Shown: positions 11,987-24,922 of the stretch, piece by piece
Layout: the number at the start of each line of letters is the position of its first letter
How positions within the stretch are numbered: position 1 is the first letter of the stretch
NCBI GenBank assembly: GCA_019137255.1
Contig: WPDH01000050.1
Location: forward strand, 170,637-234,636
Length of the DNA: 64,000 nucleotides
DNA from: Corinectria fuckeliana
Lineage: Eukaryota > Ascomycota > Sordariomycetes > Hypocreales > Nectriaceae
Reading direction: 5' to 3'
Made by a program: the position numbers and the translations under genes
The notes under the pieces: model-generated
What the model was told of the DNA's origin: nothing
Databases searched by the model: none
The model's input: only the letters and a program-made list of their open reading frames with translations

Positions 11987-13551
11987 ATGCCGCCCCCAAA
12001 AGCTCCGCCTGCCGCCGCCGCTCCTCCGCCGCCGCCCGACGAAGCCGCCCGCGCCGCCGACGGCTCCCTCCCCGAGAACATCCACATCCCCGAGCCCTAC
12101 GGCGCCTACCTCCAGGTCCGCGGCTCACGCGCCGCCCGCCGCACCTACCGCGCCATGGGCGTCTGGCCGTGGGACATTGTCCCCGAGTCGCCCCCCAAGA
12201 TCTGGGCCATCAACCTCCTCGAGGACCTCGCCCTCGTCGTCGAGCACGTCGCCCGCGACCCCGACTGCGACCTCGACGACCTGCGCACCGAGCTGCGCCG
12301 CTCCCTCGCCCGCGACCGCAAGCCCTCGTACGCCGGCAAGCTCATGGCCCAGGACGTCCACGCCGCCAAGAAGCGCTTCGTCAAGGCCTCGCCCGAGTCG
12401 CCCGGCCCCGACGCCCCGCAGGACGACGAGTACGAGCCCGTGGAGCGCCGCTCCGGTCGCAAACGCCGGCCGCCTGCCAACCACGTCCCCGGTTCCACCC
12501 CTGGCCAGGCCGCGCGCTCGAGCTCCCCGGACGGCAGCGACGACTACATGGCCATGTCCATCACCGTCGCCTCCGACCCGCCTCCATCTCCCCCGCTGCC
12601 TCTACCCGTCAAGGTTCTCAAACGGCCCGGCGCTGCCTTGTCCAGCCCGGCCGACAAGCGGGGCCGTCCCAACTCACCGGAGGGCTCTCGCCTCTCGGCC
12701 GCGCAGAGTTTGATGCTCTTCAGCTCCCCGATGGCCGCCTTCCAGATGACACCGCCTTCCAAGTCCGGCACCACAGTGAGTATCTTCGCTTCTGCTCCCC
12801 CCCGAGCTGTCTGACCTGGATTTAGCCCCTACACTCCAAACCCATTCGTTCTCTCGATGAGGAGAACCTCCACGAGGCCCTGCAACCGGCCACGGACGCT
12901 TTCATCTCCGCCATCGACTCCCACCTCGGGTCAATACGCGAGTCTCTCGTTTCCGCCCAGAAAGACATCTTCCCGCACCGCACGATACACCAAGAGGCCA
13001 TGAGCAAGCTGCGCGCCTGCCACGACGGCGTGCGACTGATCCAAGACGACATCGACTCGTCCAGGGAGAAGCTCACGCGCCTCCACCAGGAAACCGCGGA
13101 GCAGGCCGCGCTGATGCCCCAGCTCCAGGCGCTGCAGGACAATAACATGTCGCTCCCGCCGGAAATCGCCGAGGCCATCCGCAACTACGACTCGCGCCGG
13201 GCGGCCAAGAGCGACGAGGTCAAGAAGCAGGAAGCCGCCATCGGCGCCAAGACGGAGCAGCTGCGGCGGGCGCGGCAGGACCTGGACGCGGCGGAGAAGA
13301 GCTCCGACCGGCTCGAGGCGGAGATCCAGGGCCTGCAGGCTGCCGTCACCCGCGGCACCGAGGCAGCGCGGCTGGCGCACATGTTTGGCGTCGTGGTGCA
13401 GCTGGGGCCGGACGGGCTGGCGAGCATCGAGCGAATATACCCCGAGATCGGCTCGCTGCTGGACTCTCTGCTTGCTGCGAGGGGGAGCTCGATCAAGCAG
13501 GCTCAGCAGAAGCAAGATGACGTGACGGATGAGGAACGGAGCGATGCGTAG
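11987..13551 (+). CDS. Pro-rich, coiled-coil protein of unknown function
   Basis: Model: exons 11,987-12,775 and 12,826-13,551, 504 aa, with a 50 nt GT-AG intron (donor GTGAGT). I do not recognise the family. The N-terminus is Pro/Ala-rich (PPPKAPPAAAAPPPPP). A conserved-looking module follows (about 30-120, with IHIPEPYGAYLQVRGSRAAR, YRAMGVWPWDIV and INLLEDLALVVEHV). Next is a basic, Ser/Pro-rich disordered stretch with possible nuclear localisation signals (RRSGRKRRPP, PADKRGRPNSP). The C-terminal half is mostly heptad-like coiled coil (about 300-440). The composition suggests a nuclear, chromosome- or kinetochore-associated structural protein, which is only an inference. Confidence 0.72.
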
Positions 13552-13854
13552 ATGGGCTGCAGGGTGCTGTAATGTAAGCCTGGGGCTGATGATTGTGGAT
13601 TTTGCAGCGGGATGGGATGCTTCAGCGAGGCCATGGATCGGAGTTTGCTGATGTGCTCTTCAGTATTGGGTGTCTGAGGTGCTAAAATGGCGAGGTGCCT
13701 AATAGAACTAATTACCTGACGATGTCATCTCCCAATGTCGCAATTTGCACTGTTGACAGAACATTAATTAGGTGTTGTGTTTCTTACGCGGTTGACTGCT
13801 CGTGAGGACATAGTAGGCAATTCCAGCCTCGACCTTCATCCAATTAGCAGGAAT
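13552..13854. other. Short intergenic spacer
   Basis: No gene is seen. It separates the coiled-coil gene from tRNA-Val. Confidence 0.35.
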
Positions 13855-13928
13855 GGTTCCGTGGTCTAGCTGGTTATGGCATCTCGTTAACACCGAGAAG
13901 GTCCCCGGTTCGAGCCCGGGCGGAATCA
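13855..13928 (+). tRNA. tRNA-Val (anticodon AAC)
   Basis: A 74 nt cloverleaf. The acceptor stem is GGTTCCG/CGGAATC with one G-T pair, and the discriminator is A. The anticodon arm is tctcg-TTAACAC-cgaga, placing AAC at 34-36. The T arm is cccgg-TTCGAGC-ccggg, with the internal B-box GGTTCGAGCCC. A run of five Ts at 13,931-13,935 fits a Pol III terminator. No intron is present. Confidence 0.95.
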
Positions 13929-13930
13929 CA

Positions 13931-13935
13931 TTTTT
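13931..13935 (+). terminator. Pol III T-run terminator of tRNA-Val
   Basis: TTTTT begins three bases beyond the mature 3' end of the tRNA gene. Confidence 0.7.
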
Positions 13936-15070
13936 GACCCGTCACTATCTTTTTGCTGCGTTAACTGTGGGTTCCGAAGCTTCTACGTAGGATCGAGGGA
14001 GATTGGTACTCGGAGGAGAACAATTGCGATCTGGAGCTGAGCGACACCAGCCCGGAATGGCTTCGTAGTGTGTGCGTTGTCTTTTAGCCATGGCCCGCTT
14101 GCTACGCAGCCTTTCTCTCTCACTTGGTATAGATGGGCTTTTGGCAGTGCCAAGGATCGAACAGGAATTCGTAGGCTTGGACTTGAACGATCTAAAGGCG
14201 GTGGATTCCTATAGAGCCTGAGAACAAATCCGTCGAGGCATGCTGCTCTCTATACACTGTCTGGGTGCCACACATGAACCAGAAGACTCTTCCGGGCGGA
14301 GATTGACGACTCTGCGACTACTATGGGGTTGTCTTGGGATCGGAGATGCAACTTGGATGGCTAACTGACTGGCAGTTCGACATGTCAGTGTAAGTGACAG
14401 CCCGGCTCGCCCACAATGGCGGTATGGGTAACTTATATTTGCCTGATTTTGCTTCGCTCTGTGATGGCGCTGCAAAATCATTATATCTGGGGAGGGATAG
14501 GAACCAGACCTCGGGCTGCCTCAGAAGTTCATGTCCTGACTTTGACTCTTGCACAGAGAGATTGGGTGAATGAATCTATAGTTGATTTTGGACGATACTC
14601 CTAAATGTGACGGTAGGATGGTACCAGTGTGCGAATCGGAATATTCGAGCGCCCAAAGAAACAAATCAACTCCCCTTCAGCTTCTCCCTTTGTGGGAATT
14701 TTTATAATACAAGGGTCCAACTCGGGGCGCTCCCTATAGTGATGCTGCGCCGATGCGGCCACACCCATCGCTGGCCTTACTCTACTCTCCCCTTCCCCCG
14801 TCTCTCCTTGGCTCGAGAGGTTAGTTGCCATCAGATGGACTTGGATCCTGCAGCTTGGTACTGTACACCTGTCAGGCTGTCTCTCAGCGCCGTCGATGAC
14901 TATCAGAACCCGGCTTGGCAGGCACAGCTTTCTGTTTAAGCATACTTGGGTGACGTGGCTGCACATCCGTTTAGACCTGAAGCGTCCGTCCTACATGAAG
15001 AAGGGGACGCCAAGATAAGGCTTCGTCTGCACGGTACATCCATCGAATGGAGTCGCTGCGATACCCAACG
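13936..15070. other. Intergenic region, 1.1 kb
   Basis: No supported gene on either strand. The short overlapping open frames around 14,600-14,960 have no recognisable domain, and I take them as chance. Confidence 0.4.
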
Positions 15071-17815
15071 TCACATGTCCCCCAGCATTCTCATCATCTG
15101 ATGGTTTGTATAGAACCACGTCGCCAGCTCGGCCTCGGGCGGATCCATTCCCGCGCTGTAGTCACCCATCATTTGGGGTTGCTGGGCTGGCTGAACGGCT
15201 CTGAGTCCAAAGGTGGGCACTTGGCTCAGGGTTGGGTCTGACCTGTGTTAGCAAAGCTCGAACAACATCTAACTCGGCCCCGTTGCAGCCCCTTGAGATC
15301 CGACGTGGACTGTGGCCGTACCAGACAAGGCCTCGCATCAACGTACCGATATAAGCCATGTCCATGTCAGCAGGGTTCAGCATGTTCTCGGGCGCCTTCT
15401 TGGCCTTGACCTCGAAATACTTGACCGCAACGTCGTACAGAGCCTTGAAGATGCGGAGATGGCGCTGGCACATGACGTAGCCGGTGGAAGACGACGATGC
15501 CGACTGAAGCGTTTCGACCAGCCTCTTCAGGTAATCTAGGTCGGACGAGTCCGAGGTCTCGATGATGTGGCAGAAGACGACGATGAATGGGATAAAGGGG
15601 GACTGGAGAAGAGCCCTATTGCAGACACTGTTAGAGAGGATACGATGTAGAATAGCATCCGGATACTGACCAAGTCACGTAGAACTCGAAATAGTCGGAC
15701 TGCAACTCCCGATCCGAGAGAATGGCAAGGCACTTCTCGTGCTCTATCAGGGCGTCTCTCGCCGAGGTGATGCAGTCGCTGCAAAATACCGAGCTTCCGG
15801 GCTTGTCGGGAGGAATGCCGCGGTAGATGAGCGTGAGCATAGATAGGCTCGTGACGCGGTCGGCTCGCCAGAGAAGCTCGTTTAGGCCGGCGCCGAGCGT
15901 TTGTGCTCGAGTGTCGTTGTGCATTCTCTGACGGGCAAGCGAAGTCAGTGAACCGGTTCGGGAACGGCTTGAAGGCGATTTCCATTCTGCAGAAGAGCAC
16001 GCACCTGCAAGTCGTCGGAAGCTTGGATGAGTCTCTTGGCCTCGGCGGCTATCGCCCGCGCCCGCGGCGTGCGCACGCTCTCTGGCTCGGCAAGAGACTT
16101 TGGACTGTAGATGTCGTCAAAGATGCGGCCCTGGAGAGCAGACATGGCGACCCAAATAGGGAAGACGTCCCTCCACCACGTGTCGGACGACAGCTCGTTG
16201 CTCATCCGCGGAAGCGTGATGTCGCTGTCCCGGATCGTGGAAGAGCGGCCCATGCGAAGGGCCAGGACCTTTTCGATGGTGTAGATCAGCCAGAAAAGCC
16301 ACATCTTGTATCGCTTTGCTTCGGGCGTCTCGCCGTGCAGGGACATGGCGCTGTGCAGACCGAGGGCCTGGGTCTGGTGGGATGCCATGCATATGAAAGT
16401 CCACGCGGCGGAGGATTTGCATTTCTGCAGGCAGTAGAGGCCCTGTACGATCCGGTTAGCTATTTCTCGTAACAAGGGGCTTGGTAGGGCTCACGGCCAT
16501 GCTTAATGCGTAGGCATTGTCCAGTGTAGTTGGTAGGTGGAACGGCAGCCTGGACAGAACTGTCTCGAGGTTATCTCTGCACAGCGTAGCCTGTTCGTGG
16601 TAAGCATCTTTGAGGCCGTGATCCGTAACTACGTTTGCGCATTCCATAAAGAGCCAGTAGAGTCCGGCGTAGACGATGATGAGCTCTGCTTCCGTGGCAG
16701 GCCCAGGGGAGCAGACCTTGATGAAGTGGGCTGTGAACTGGCCGACGGTTTGGAATTCCATGAACCAGAGGGCTTGGACACGAGCGCTCTCTGAAAAGGA
16801 ACCAAAAGTATCATTAGTTTACTGACTCGAGAAGTGTGGCAGGGTAATTGATTGTTACCTTGAGCCATCCGTAGGCAAGCCAGAGCCCTGTCGGTCGAAG
16901 GCTTGGGAAGCTGTTGAAGACTATATCCCGGCGGCACTGGCCTTGCGTTTGGGTATAAGCTGTCCAGAGTATCCGTTTGCTGTTTCTGGCCTTCGACGGT
17001 GTTCCTAAGAGCGTCTAGCACCGACGTCATCTCCAGGGCAATCTCGGACGAAGGATTGTTATTGACGGCATTTTGGAGAAACCTAGTGGCAAACACAGCG
17101 TGGGCGAACAGAGAGGACTCGCCCTCGTACTCTGGCTTTGACGAAGGAGTGTGGCTGTGACCGGTGACTGTGGAGCTGGTGTTGAGCGGTGTTTGTGCGC
17201 AGGAGGATGGCGTCCCCGTAGTCTCAAGCGTGTACGGAGATGGAAGCGAGTGAGAGGAGGGCCGAGAGGCGTGTGACCCATGGTTGGATCGAGAAGCGGT
17301 GAATTGGCTGACGGTGCGGTTGAGCTCCTCGATCTTGCGGGCGATGTGGTCTATCTTGTTTTCACTATTGCTGTGAGGACGGGTTCTCGCGAGAAGTGAG
17401 CGAGACACTCTTATGAAGTGCTCCGTCGGAGCTGGGAGTACTCACTAGACGCTGGAAATGTGGATGCGCTGTCGCTTTACTCTGAGCTTTTGCGTGGAAG
17501 AAAAGGAGCAGTGCGTCTTAGTCTTGACGCAGTGGGAGCACGGGCAGAGGCGGTCGCATTTCACCTAGGAAGTTTGATGGTGGATGTGAGATGTCTAGGA
17601 GCACCACAGGTGCAGGAAGAGGCGTACCTTTCGCTGGCGACAGTTTTCACACTGTCAAGGTCAGCAACGTACTACTACTATCTTTGTTTTGCAGGTATTC
17701 ATCTCGCACATACAGCAAAGCTCTCTGTGGCGGCAGTGTCTTGTGGGTGTCGGTCCTCGGACATGTCCTCATCGTCGCTGCGACGGCCGAGAGACGGCAC
17801 GGAGAGGGCGGACAT
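15071..17815 (-). CDS. Zn2Cys6 fungal transcription factor
   Basis: Model (transcription order): 17815-17714, 17651-17628, 17564-17446, 17370-16859, 16790-16495, 16442-16005, 15927-15671, 15615-15347 and 15237-15071, giving 727 aa; all eight introns are GT-AG. The DNA-binding zinc cluster (residues 35-61) reads C-x2-C-x6-C-x5-C-x2-C-x6-C and is split by two introns, the middle exon being only 24 nt. A linker and dimerisation region (RKIEELNRTV) follows. A fungal-specific transcription factor domain (about 250-560) holds LFWLIYTIEKVLALRMGR and WWRDVFPIW. The C-terminus ends in WFYTNHQMMRMLGDM. For the last intron the nearer acceptor gives an early stop. The acceptor five bases on, ggtcag, keeps the frame and is used here. 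The gene diverges from the ABC transporter and is a plausible regulator of it. Confidence 0.88.
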
Positions 17816-18521
17816 GACGTGGAACGGGGCCGAAGGCGAGGAGGATTCTCAGGGTGCTGCTACGTATGGCCAAGGTGCGCATTCCGGACCTCTTGAGCTC
17901 CGTGATGATCTGCGCCTCTGGTGCTGGCCTCGTACTATGTAGTTGTCCTCGTAAGACTCATCCCCGCGCCCCCGGGCCTCGGAACTCCGGCTTCCGCACC
18001 GCCAACCCCCTTGCCATGACGCTTCGGGCGCGGAGCCTTGGCGTCCGGCGTCCGATCCCGGCAGGATGGAACTTCTGGACTGGGACCCCTGGGAATGATT
18101 TAGAAAAAACTCGAATTCATTAAGCTAGAACCGCAGTAGCGCGGTCCGCACGAACTTCTCGAGCGAGGGCATTCTGGCGGTTTGCCGGATAAAAGTGGGA
18201 GACGGACGAACAGCGGACAGCGCCACGGCCGCCCTATTACCAAGTTGGTCGAGCTTGGGAGGGATCCCTGGCCCGTGGATTCTTTATCAATCTGCTGTTT
18301 CCTCGGGCATCTTCGTGGGCGGAGCGGAGGGGCCGATGGAAAATCACCTAATAAAGGGTCCGTCCCCGAGGGGTTTTGTGTGTTGTGGTGGTCTTCTTTC
18401 GTTTCGTCTTTTGGACCTGGTATTAATTAATGTTAATCTGTTTATTTACTCCGCCGTCCTCACCCGATTGATCACCGTGTAAACACCGCCCGCCGTGTTC
18501 ATTACCCCCCCCCCCACCACC
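17816..18521. promoter_or_regulatory. Shared divergent promoter of transcription factor and ABC transporter
   Basis: 706 bp between two start codons. It contains a perfect CGG-N4-CCG inverted triplet (17,980-17,989, CGGAACTCCG) and an everted CCG-N8-CGG (about 18,130-18,143). Both are arrangements that Zn2Cys6 dimers can bind. A C-run lies about 6 bases before the transporter ATG (about 18,505-18,515). Regulation by the neighbouring factor is an inference from arrangement and motifs. Confidence 0.45.
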
Positions 18522-21500
18522 ATGGCCGTCGCGGCCCTTTCCGAAAAGGAAGCCAGAGAGGACGTCTCGACTCCGCGGTCGACGTCCCCTCCGAGCGACG
18601 AGACCAAAGACGAGTCGAATCCTCAGACGGAGAGCGAGAGCGAGAGCAAAGAAACCGCCCAAGACGACAATGCGCCCAACCCGTTCTGGGTACGGTACCA
18701 ACCGCCCCCAGCTGCCAACTGCTCTCCTGCTAACCATGGCACTGCGCTTTAGAGAGTCTTCCGCTACGGTAGCCGCAGGGACTATGTCCTCGAAGGCGTC
18801 GCCGTCGTCGCGGCCGTCACCTCGGGCGTTGCGCTGGCCATGGTCAACGTCGTCATGGGACGCTTCATCACCATCCTCAACGACTTCGACACGTCCGACG
18901 ACGTTCCCGACAACTTCATGTCGGCCGTCCGCACAACCTCGTCAGTATAGCCGTTTGGTTGCTTGTGTCCACGTCCTCCCTGCTCCCTGCTCCCTGCTTC
19001 CTGCTCCCTACTCACTGCTCACTCTCCTCCCTCGCAGCCTCTACTTCGTCTACATCGGCATCGTCCGGTTCGCCGCCACCTACGTGTACGCGGCGCTCAT
19101 GACCTACGTCGCGCACCACCTCACGAGAAACATCCGCCGCGACTACCTCGAGGCGGCGCTGAGCCAGGAGACGGGATACTTCGACCAGGGCACGGCCGGG
19201 TCCATCGCCATGCAGGCCACGTCCAACGGCAAGCTCATCCAGTCGGGCATCGCCGAGAAGCTGGGCCTCGCCATCCAGGCGCTGTCGACGTTCGTGGCCG
19301 CCTTCGTCATCGCCTTCATCAGCCAGTGGAAGCTGACGCTCATCATCATCTGCATCGTGCCCACGCTCATCGTCCTCGTCATCGGCCTGTCCATCCCCGA
19401 CGCCGTCATCGAGACCAAGATGCTGCAGACGTACGCCCAGGCCGCCAGCTACGCCGAGAGCATCTTCGGCGGCGTCCGCACCGTGCACGCCTTCAACCTC
19501 CGCCGCCGCATCGTCGCCAAGCACGAGGCGTACCTGGACGAGGCCTTCGACGAGGGCATGAAGAAGAACCTGCTGTACGGCTTCATCTTCGGCGTCGAGT
19601 ACTTCGTCATCTTCGCCGGCATGGGCCTGGCCTACTGGCAGGGCGTGCAGATGATCCACCGGGGCGAGGTTCCCAACATCGGCACCGTCTTCACGCGAGT
19701 CACCTCGGCACCTACGCACAGCACCTGTTATCACGGCGTCACTAACCTCCTCGCAGGGTCCTCTTCTCCGTCATCATCGCCTCCACGGCCATCTCCACCG
19801 TCGCCCCGCACACCGTGGCCTTTGGCCGTGCGGCGTCGGCAGCCGGAGAGCTGTTCGCGCTGATCGACCGGGAATCCGAGATCAACCCCCTGGACGAGTC
19901 CGGCGACAAGCCCGCGGACACAGCCGGCGTCATCGGCCTTGAGGGCATCAGCTTCAACTACCCGTCCCGCCCGGACGTTGCCGTTCTCGAGGACTTCACC
20001 CTCAACGTCCCGGCCGGCAAGGTCACAGCCCTCGTCGGCCCCAGCGGCTCCGGCAAAAGCACCATCATCGGCCTGCTCGAGCGCTGGTACAACCCCACGG
20101 CCGGCAGCATCAAGCTCGACGGCCAGGACGTAAAGGGCATCAACCTGCGGTGGCTCCGCACCAACGTCCGGCTCGTCCAGCAGGAGCCCGTCCTCTTCAA
20201 CGGCAGCGTCTTCGACAACATCATCAACGGCCTCGTCGGGACTCCCTGGCAGCACTCGCCCCGCGAAGAGCAGATGAGGCGCGTCGAGGACGCCGCAAGG
20301 CTCGCCTTTGCCCACGACTTCATCACCCAGCTGCCCCAGGGCTACGACACCCGCATCGGTGAGCGAGGCGGGCTTCTCTCCGGCGGCCAGAAGCAGAGAG
20401 TCGCCATCGCCCGCAGCATCATTTCCGAGCCCAAGATCTTGCTGCTCGACGAAGCAACCAGCGCCCTCGACCCTCACGCCGAGGCCATCGTCCAGCAAGC
20501 CCTCGACAGCGCGTCCAGGAACCGCACCACCATCGTCATTGCGCACAAGCTCGCCACCATCCGCAACGCCGACAACATCGTGGTCATGGCCAAGGGCAGC
20601 ATCGTCGAGCAGGGCCTTCACCAGCAGCTCGTGGCTGTGGGCGGCGTGTATGCCACCCTGGTCAAGGCCCAGGACTTGTCTCCCGACCCGGCGAGGCAGG
20701 CGGAGCAGTCGTCGGATGAAGAGTCCGCCGCGGAGCATGGCATCGAGGCGACCAAGACGCTCTCCAAGATGCGAACAACTGACGCCCACCACCTCGCCTC
20801 GCTCAAGGACCGGGAAGACCACGACTTGTTCAAGCAGAGTGGGCTTCTCGCGAGCATCTGGAGACTCGGGTGCGAGACGCCTCAGCTGACGGGCTGGTAC
20901 CTGGTCACATTGGCCGCTTGCATCACTGGTGCCGCTCTCTATCCCGGACAGGCCCTGCTCCTCGGAAAGATTATGGATGTCTTCGACGACGGCCCGCACA
21001 TGGTCAAGAAGGGCAACTTCATCGCGTTGATGTTCTTCGTCATGGCTCTCGGATGTCTCGCCGTCTACTTCGTCCTCGGCTGGGCGACCAATGTCATCGC
21101 GCAGACTCTGAGCCGGAAAATCCGCAAAGAACTGTTCGATTGTGTCCTGCGCCAAGACCTGCGGTTCTTCGATCGACCCGAGAACACCGTCGGCGCCCTG
21201 ATCAGCCGCTTGGACTCCTACCCGCAGGCGATTCTCGAGCTCATGGGCTTCAACGTCGCGCTCATCCTTCTGGGCGTCATCAACGTCCTCGCATCTAGTG
21301 TCTTGGCGCTGATTGTCGCCTGGAAACTCGCCGTCGTGGCCGTCTTTGCTGGGATCCCGCCTGTCTTGCTGGCGGGCTACGTGCGAGTCAAGCTGGAGAC
21401 CAAGATGGACGCAGACATGAGCAAGCGGTACTCCAACAGCGCCTCCATTGCCTCCGAGGCCGTGACGGCTATTCGGACCGTCTCGTCCCTGGCCATCGAG

Positions 21501-22805
21501 AGCAGCGTGCTGCTGAGATACACCAATGAACTGGACCAGGCTATTCACCAGACGGTGCCGCCCATGTTCCGCATGATGATCTTTTACGGATTCACACAGG
21601 CCGTCGAGTACTTTATCCTCGCACTCGGATTCTGGCAAGTATCTTCTTCCGTCAGAACTAGAATGCAGGGCGACTGGGCTAACGCGACTTTTCAGGTGGG
21701 GTTCCAAGCTCATGAACGACGGAGACATCAACATTTACCAGTTCATGGTCTCTTTCATGGGCGTCTACTTTTCTGCTCAGGCCACCGGCCAGGTCTTCAG
21801 CTTCGCAAATAGTGAGTGGCGCCACGGCCGCATCAGCCACAAATCTTACCTGCTAACCGCCCGTGTTAGGCTTCTCCAAGGCCAACGAGGCTGCAAACTA
21901 CTACTTCTGGCTGTCCGGGCTTGAGCCGACGGTCAACGAGACGGACGAGAACAAGGACATGGGACCTGACAATGGTTGCAGCTCGTATGGGCTCGAAGAC
22001 GTGCAGTTCACGTATCCTCTGGCCCCGGACAACCGCGTGCTCAAGGGAATCTCTCTTGACGTATGTACCGCTGATGGACCCATACCTGGCGGTTGGAGTA
22101 CCGGATACTGACACACTGCAGATCCACAGCGGCGAGTTCGTAGCCTTCGTCGGAGCCTCGGGCTGCGGCAAGAGCACCATGATCTCGCTCCTCGAGCGCT
22201 TCTACGACCCGACCAGCGGAACCATCAGGATCGACGGCTCGGCCGCTCTCTCGTCGCTCAACCCCCGCCTGTACCGCAACCGCGTGGCCCTCGTGCAGCA
22301 GGAACCGACGCTGTTCCCGGGCACCATCCGCGAGAACATCTCGCAAGGCATGGACCTCGGCGTGGGCGAGACCATGGCCGACGAGGCCATCGAGGACGCG
22401 TGCCGCGCGGCCAACGCCTGGGACTTTGTCGCCTCGCTGCCCGAGGGCACCAACACGCCCTGCGGCACCAGCGGCAGCCAGCTCTCGGGCGGCCAGCGCC
22501 AGCGCATCGCCATCGCGCGGGCGCTGGCGCGCAAGCCGGGCGTCATCCTGCTGGACGAGGCCACGAGCGCCCTGGACACCGAGTCGGAACGCGTCGTCCA
22601 GGCGGCGCTGATGGAGGCGGCCGCGACCGGCAACCGCATCACCATCGCCGTCGCCCACCGGCTGTCGACCGTCCGCGAGGCGAGCCGCATCTTCGTCTTC
22701 TACGGCGGCCGCATCGTCGAGGTCGGGACGCATACCGAGCTGATAGAGCAGGGGGGCATGTACGCGAGAATGTGCGAGGCGCAAAAGCTGGACCGGGATG
22801 TTTAG
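18522..22805 (+). CDS. ABC transporter, subfamily B (MDR/full-size)
   Basis: Model: exons 18522-18689, 18753-18940, 19038-19694, 19757-21634, 21696-21811, 21870-22060 and 22122-22805, 1293 aa, the usual full-transporter length. The order is acidic N-tail, TMD1, NBD1, TMD2, NBD2. NBD1 has Walker A GPSGSGKST (about residue 432), signature LLSGGQKQR and Walker B ILLLDEATSALD. NBD2 has GASGCGKST (about residue 1077), LSGGQRQR and VILLDEATSALD. It should export hydrophobic compounds, mating peptide or toxins across a membrane. Introns 3 (19695-19756, donor GCGAGT) and 4 (21635-21695, donor GCAAGT) work only as GC-AG: no GT donor joins the frames, and the junction proteins (GTVFT/VLFSVII and ALGFW/WGSKL) match family expectations. 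Intron 2 carries a CTCCCTG-like repeat. The substrate is unknown. Confidence 0.92.
18975..19020 (+). repeat. Degenerate CTCCCTG tandem repeat in an intron
   Basis: About five imperfect copies of a 7-mer (ctccctg, with variants cttcctg and ctcccta) lie in intron 2 of the ABC transporter, just before its acceptor. They extend the polypyrimidine tract and make this the longest intron of the gene (97 nt). Confidence 0.6.
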
Positions 22806-23043
22806 GCCTGGGTCGAGACGGTGGGGATACCAAGATACCACGAGGTTACGGGCGTTTGGCTGAGAGACTGGGAGTCTTCTGGCTTGTTGTCTCTGGGCAG
22901 TCTAGTCATGTTTATCTGTCTAGAGTCCAAGTTGGCAATCTATCAAGTTTACTTAGATATTATTAATCTTAATAATGCTAAGAGATTAATTAACAATCTC
23001 ACTAGCTAGCCTAGTAGTAGTATTATAAGCATTAAGTGCCTTA

Positions 23044-23066
23044 GGTAGTAGCCTTAGGCTACTACC
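23044..23066. repeat. Perfect 10 bp inverted repeat at the island's left edge
   Basis: GGTAGTAGCC-tta-GGCTACTACC. It lies just outside the first inverted repeat of the older element, where base composition drops. It may be part of a transposon end or a hairpin left by one. Confidence 0.5.
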
Positions 23067-24922
23067 TCTTAACAGATATTTAAGTTAAGTCTCTCCCCCC
23101 ACTTTTAGACTACCTCCCCTTCTAGACCACTTTTTTATAATATTATAAAACTTACTCTTAATAAACACTTATTAATTAAATAATAATATAACACTAGAAA
23201 TCAGGTATTTTTTTACTATTTAGAAGGTTAAGCTACTACTTAAAATATATATCTTAAAATTTAATTTTCTTATATATTTTTAATATTTTTAGTAGATTTA
23301 ATATTTCCTCTATTAGTTTTTAAGCTTTTACTATATTTAAGACTTATATAAAGTATAAATTAGTATTAAATATAAGCTTTCTTCTCTTTTTAAGTCTTAA
23401 TTCTTCTAATTTAGTCTATAAGACTATTAGTTTCTTCTCTTAGATAGCTAATCTTATATTTTAATAGTTTAATCTCTTAGTAACCTTTATTAGGATAAGC
23501 TAAATAGATTTATAAAGTAATACTAATAAAAGAATAATTAAAAGTATAGATTTTAGCTATTATAATAATAAAAGCATCTTAATAGTTATTTTCTAATAGG
23601 TTTATTATTATCTTAGATAGTATTTATAAGTAGATATTTTATTAGCAGGGGATACAGTTAGTATAGATTAACTACCTGACTAAAGCTGTTAGCTTAAAAG
23701 AGGAGATATATAGATAAGATCACAGCTTAAGTAACTATAGAAGATGTAAAACAGATTAGACTGCTTTTAAGCATTAGATTTAATACTTTTAAAGGCAATC
23801 TAGCTAATAAGAATAAGAATAAATAATAAGAGCTGTTATAACAGCTAGGTAAGATAAGACAAAAAGTGATAAAAGGTGGGATTAAAATTAAGAAGGGAAA
23901 AAGTGTTATCTTTTATTAAGATTAGATAAGATAACCACTTTAAGTAGTGACTACTAGCAGCTAGGCCTTATATATATTAAAACTCTTATACTAATTAGCA
24001 CTATTATAATATCTAGCTTACTAGTTATAAGATTTAGTAAGAGTTTTACTAGACTAACTAGCTATAATCTAGATAATTTCTAGCCTATTAAGATATTTAA
24101 AAATATAAGAGTAGCTTACTAGGCCTTATAATAATAGTAAATAAAAGTTATCTTACCTAAGTATATAAAGTTATTAAGTCTAGCTAACTTAAAAATCTCT
24201 TACTAGTATATATTTTTTAGAAGGCTAAAAATAGTAATATTAAGAGGCTAGAAAATATAAAAAGAATAAGAGATTAGAAATAATAAAAATATATTATTCT
24301 TATAATATTTAAATATAAAATTATTAGTATAGTAACTATTATAGCTATTAATAATAAGAAGTTTTTTATCTTTTGCCTTTTTTAGTATTATATAAGAAAT
24401 AAAAACCTTTATTAGCTAGATTAGAGTAACCTAGTTATTAGTTTAGCTTTTTTCTATTAAAGTAAAGTTTTAAGATACTAGAAAATTAAGCTTTACTAAA
24501 AACTATAACTATTAAATAGTTTTTCTTTTAAAGATTACTAAGATAAATAAGACTTAGCTATTTATACTAATAAATTTAATAATTATAATTTAGAAATATA
24601 AGCTTAAGTTCTTAATTATTATAATCTTATACTTTAAGCTTCTTAGTATAAGACTATTATATTCTTACCCTTTTATAATACTAGCTTTATTTATATTATA
24701 TTAATTTTCTTTAAGAATACTCTTAACCTTTAGAATTATTAGCTAATAGAAAAATCTCTTAATATTATTAGTTATTATCTTATTAAATTATACTATATTA
24801 AGCTTCTAATCTTAAAAAGTTTTAATCTTTAGATTTTTATATTTAAAAGCTTTAATCTAGTAAGATCTAAAAGGCTTTATAATCTTATTTAAGATAGTAA
24901 TTTAAGATATAAATTTAATAAC

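Noticed and set aside
14601..14966. Overlapping 110-121 codon frames on both strands
   Set aside because: No recognisable protein family and no promoter or splice context; probably chance.
17418..17942. 174-codon + strand open frame over the start of the first regulator
   Set aside because: The minus strand splices there into a full zinc cluster with correct frames. The + frame has no domain.
19731..21734. 667-codon minus-strand open frame opposite the ABC transporter
   Set aside because: The + strand has unmistakable Walker and signature motifs. The antisense frame is Asp/Gly/Val-rich without a domain.
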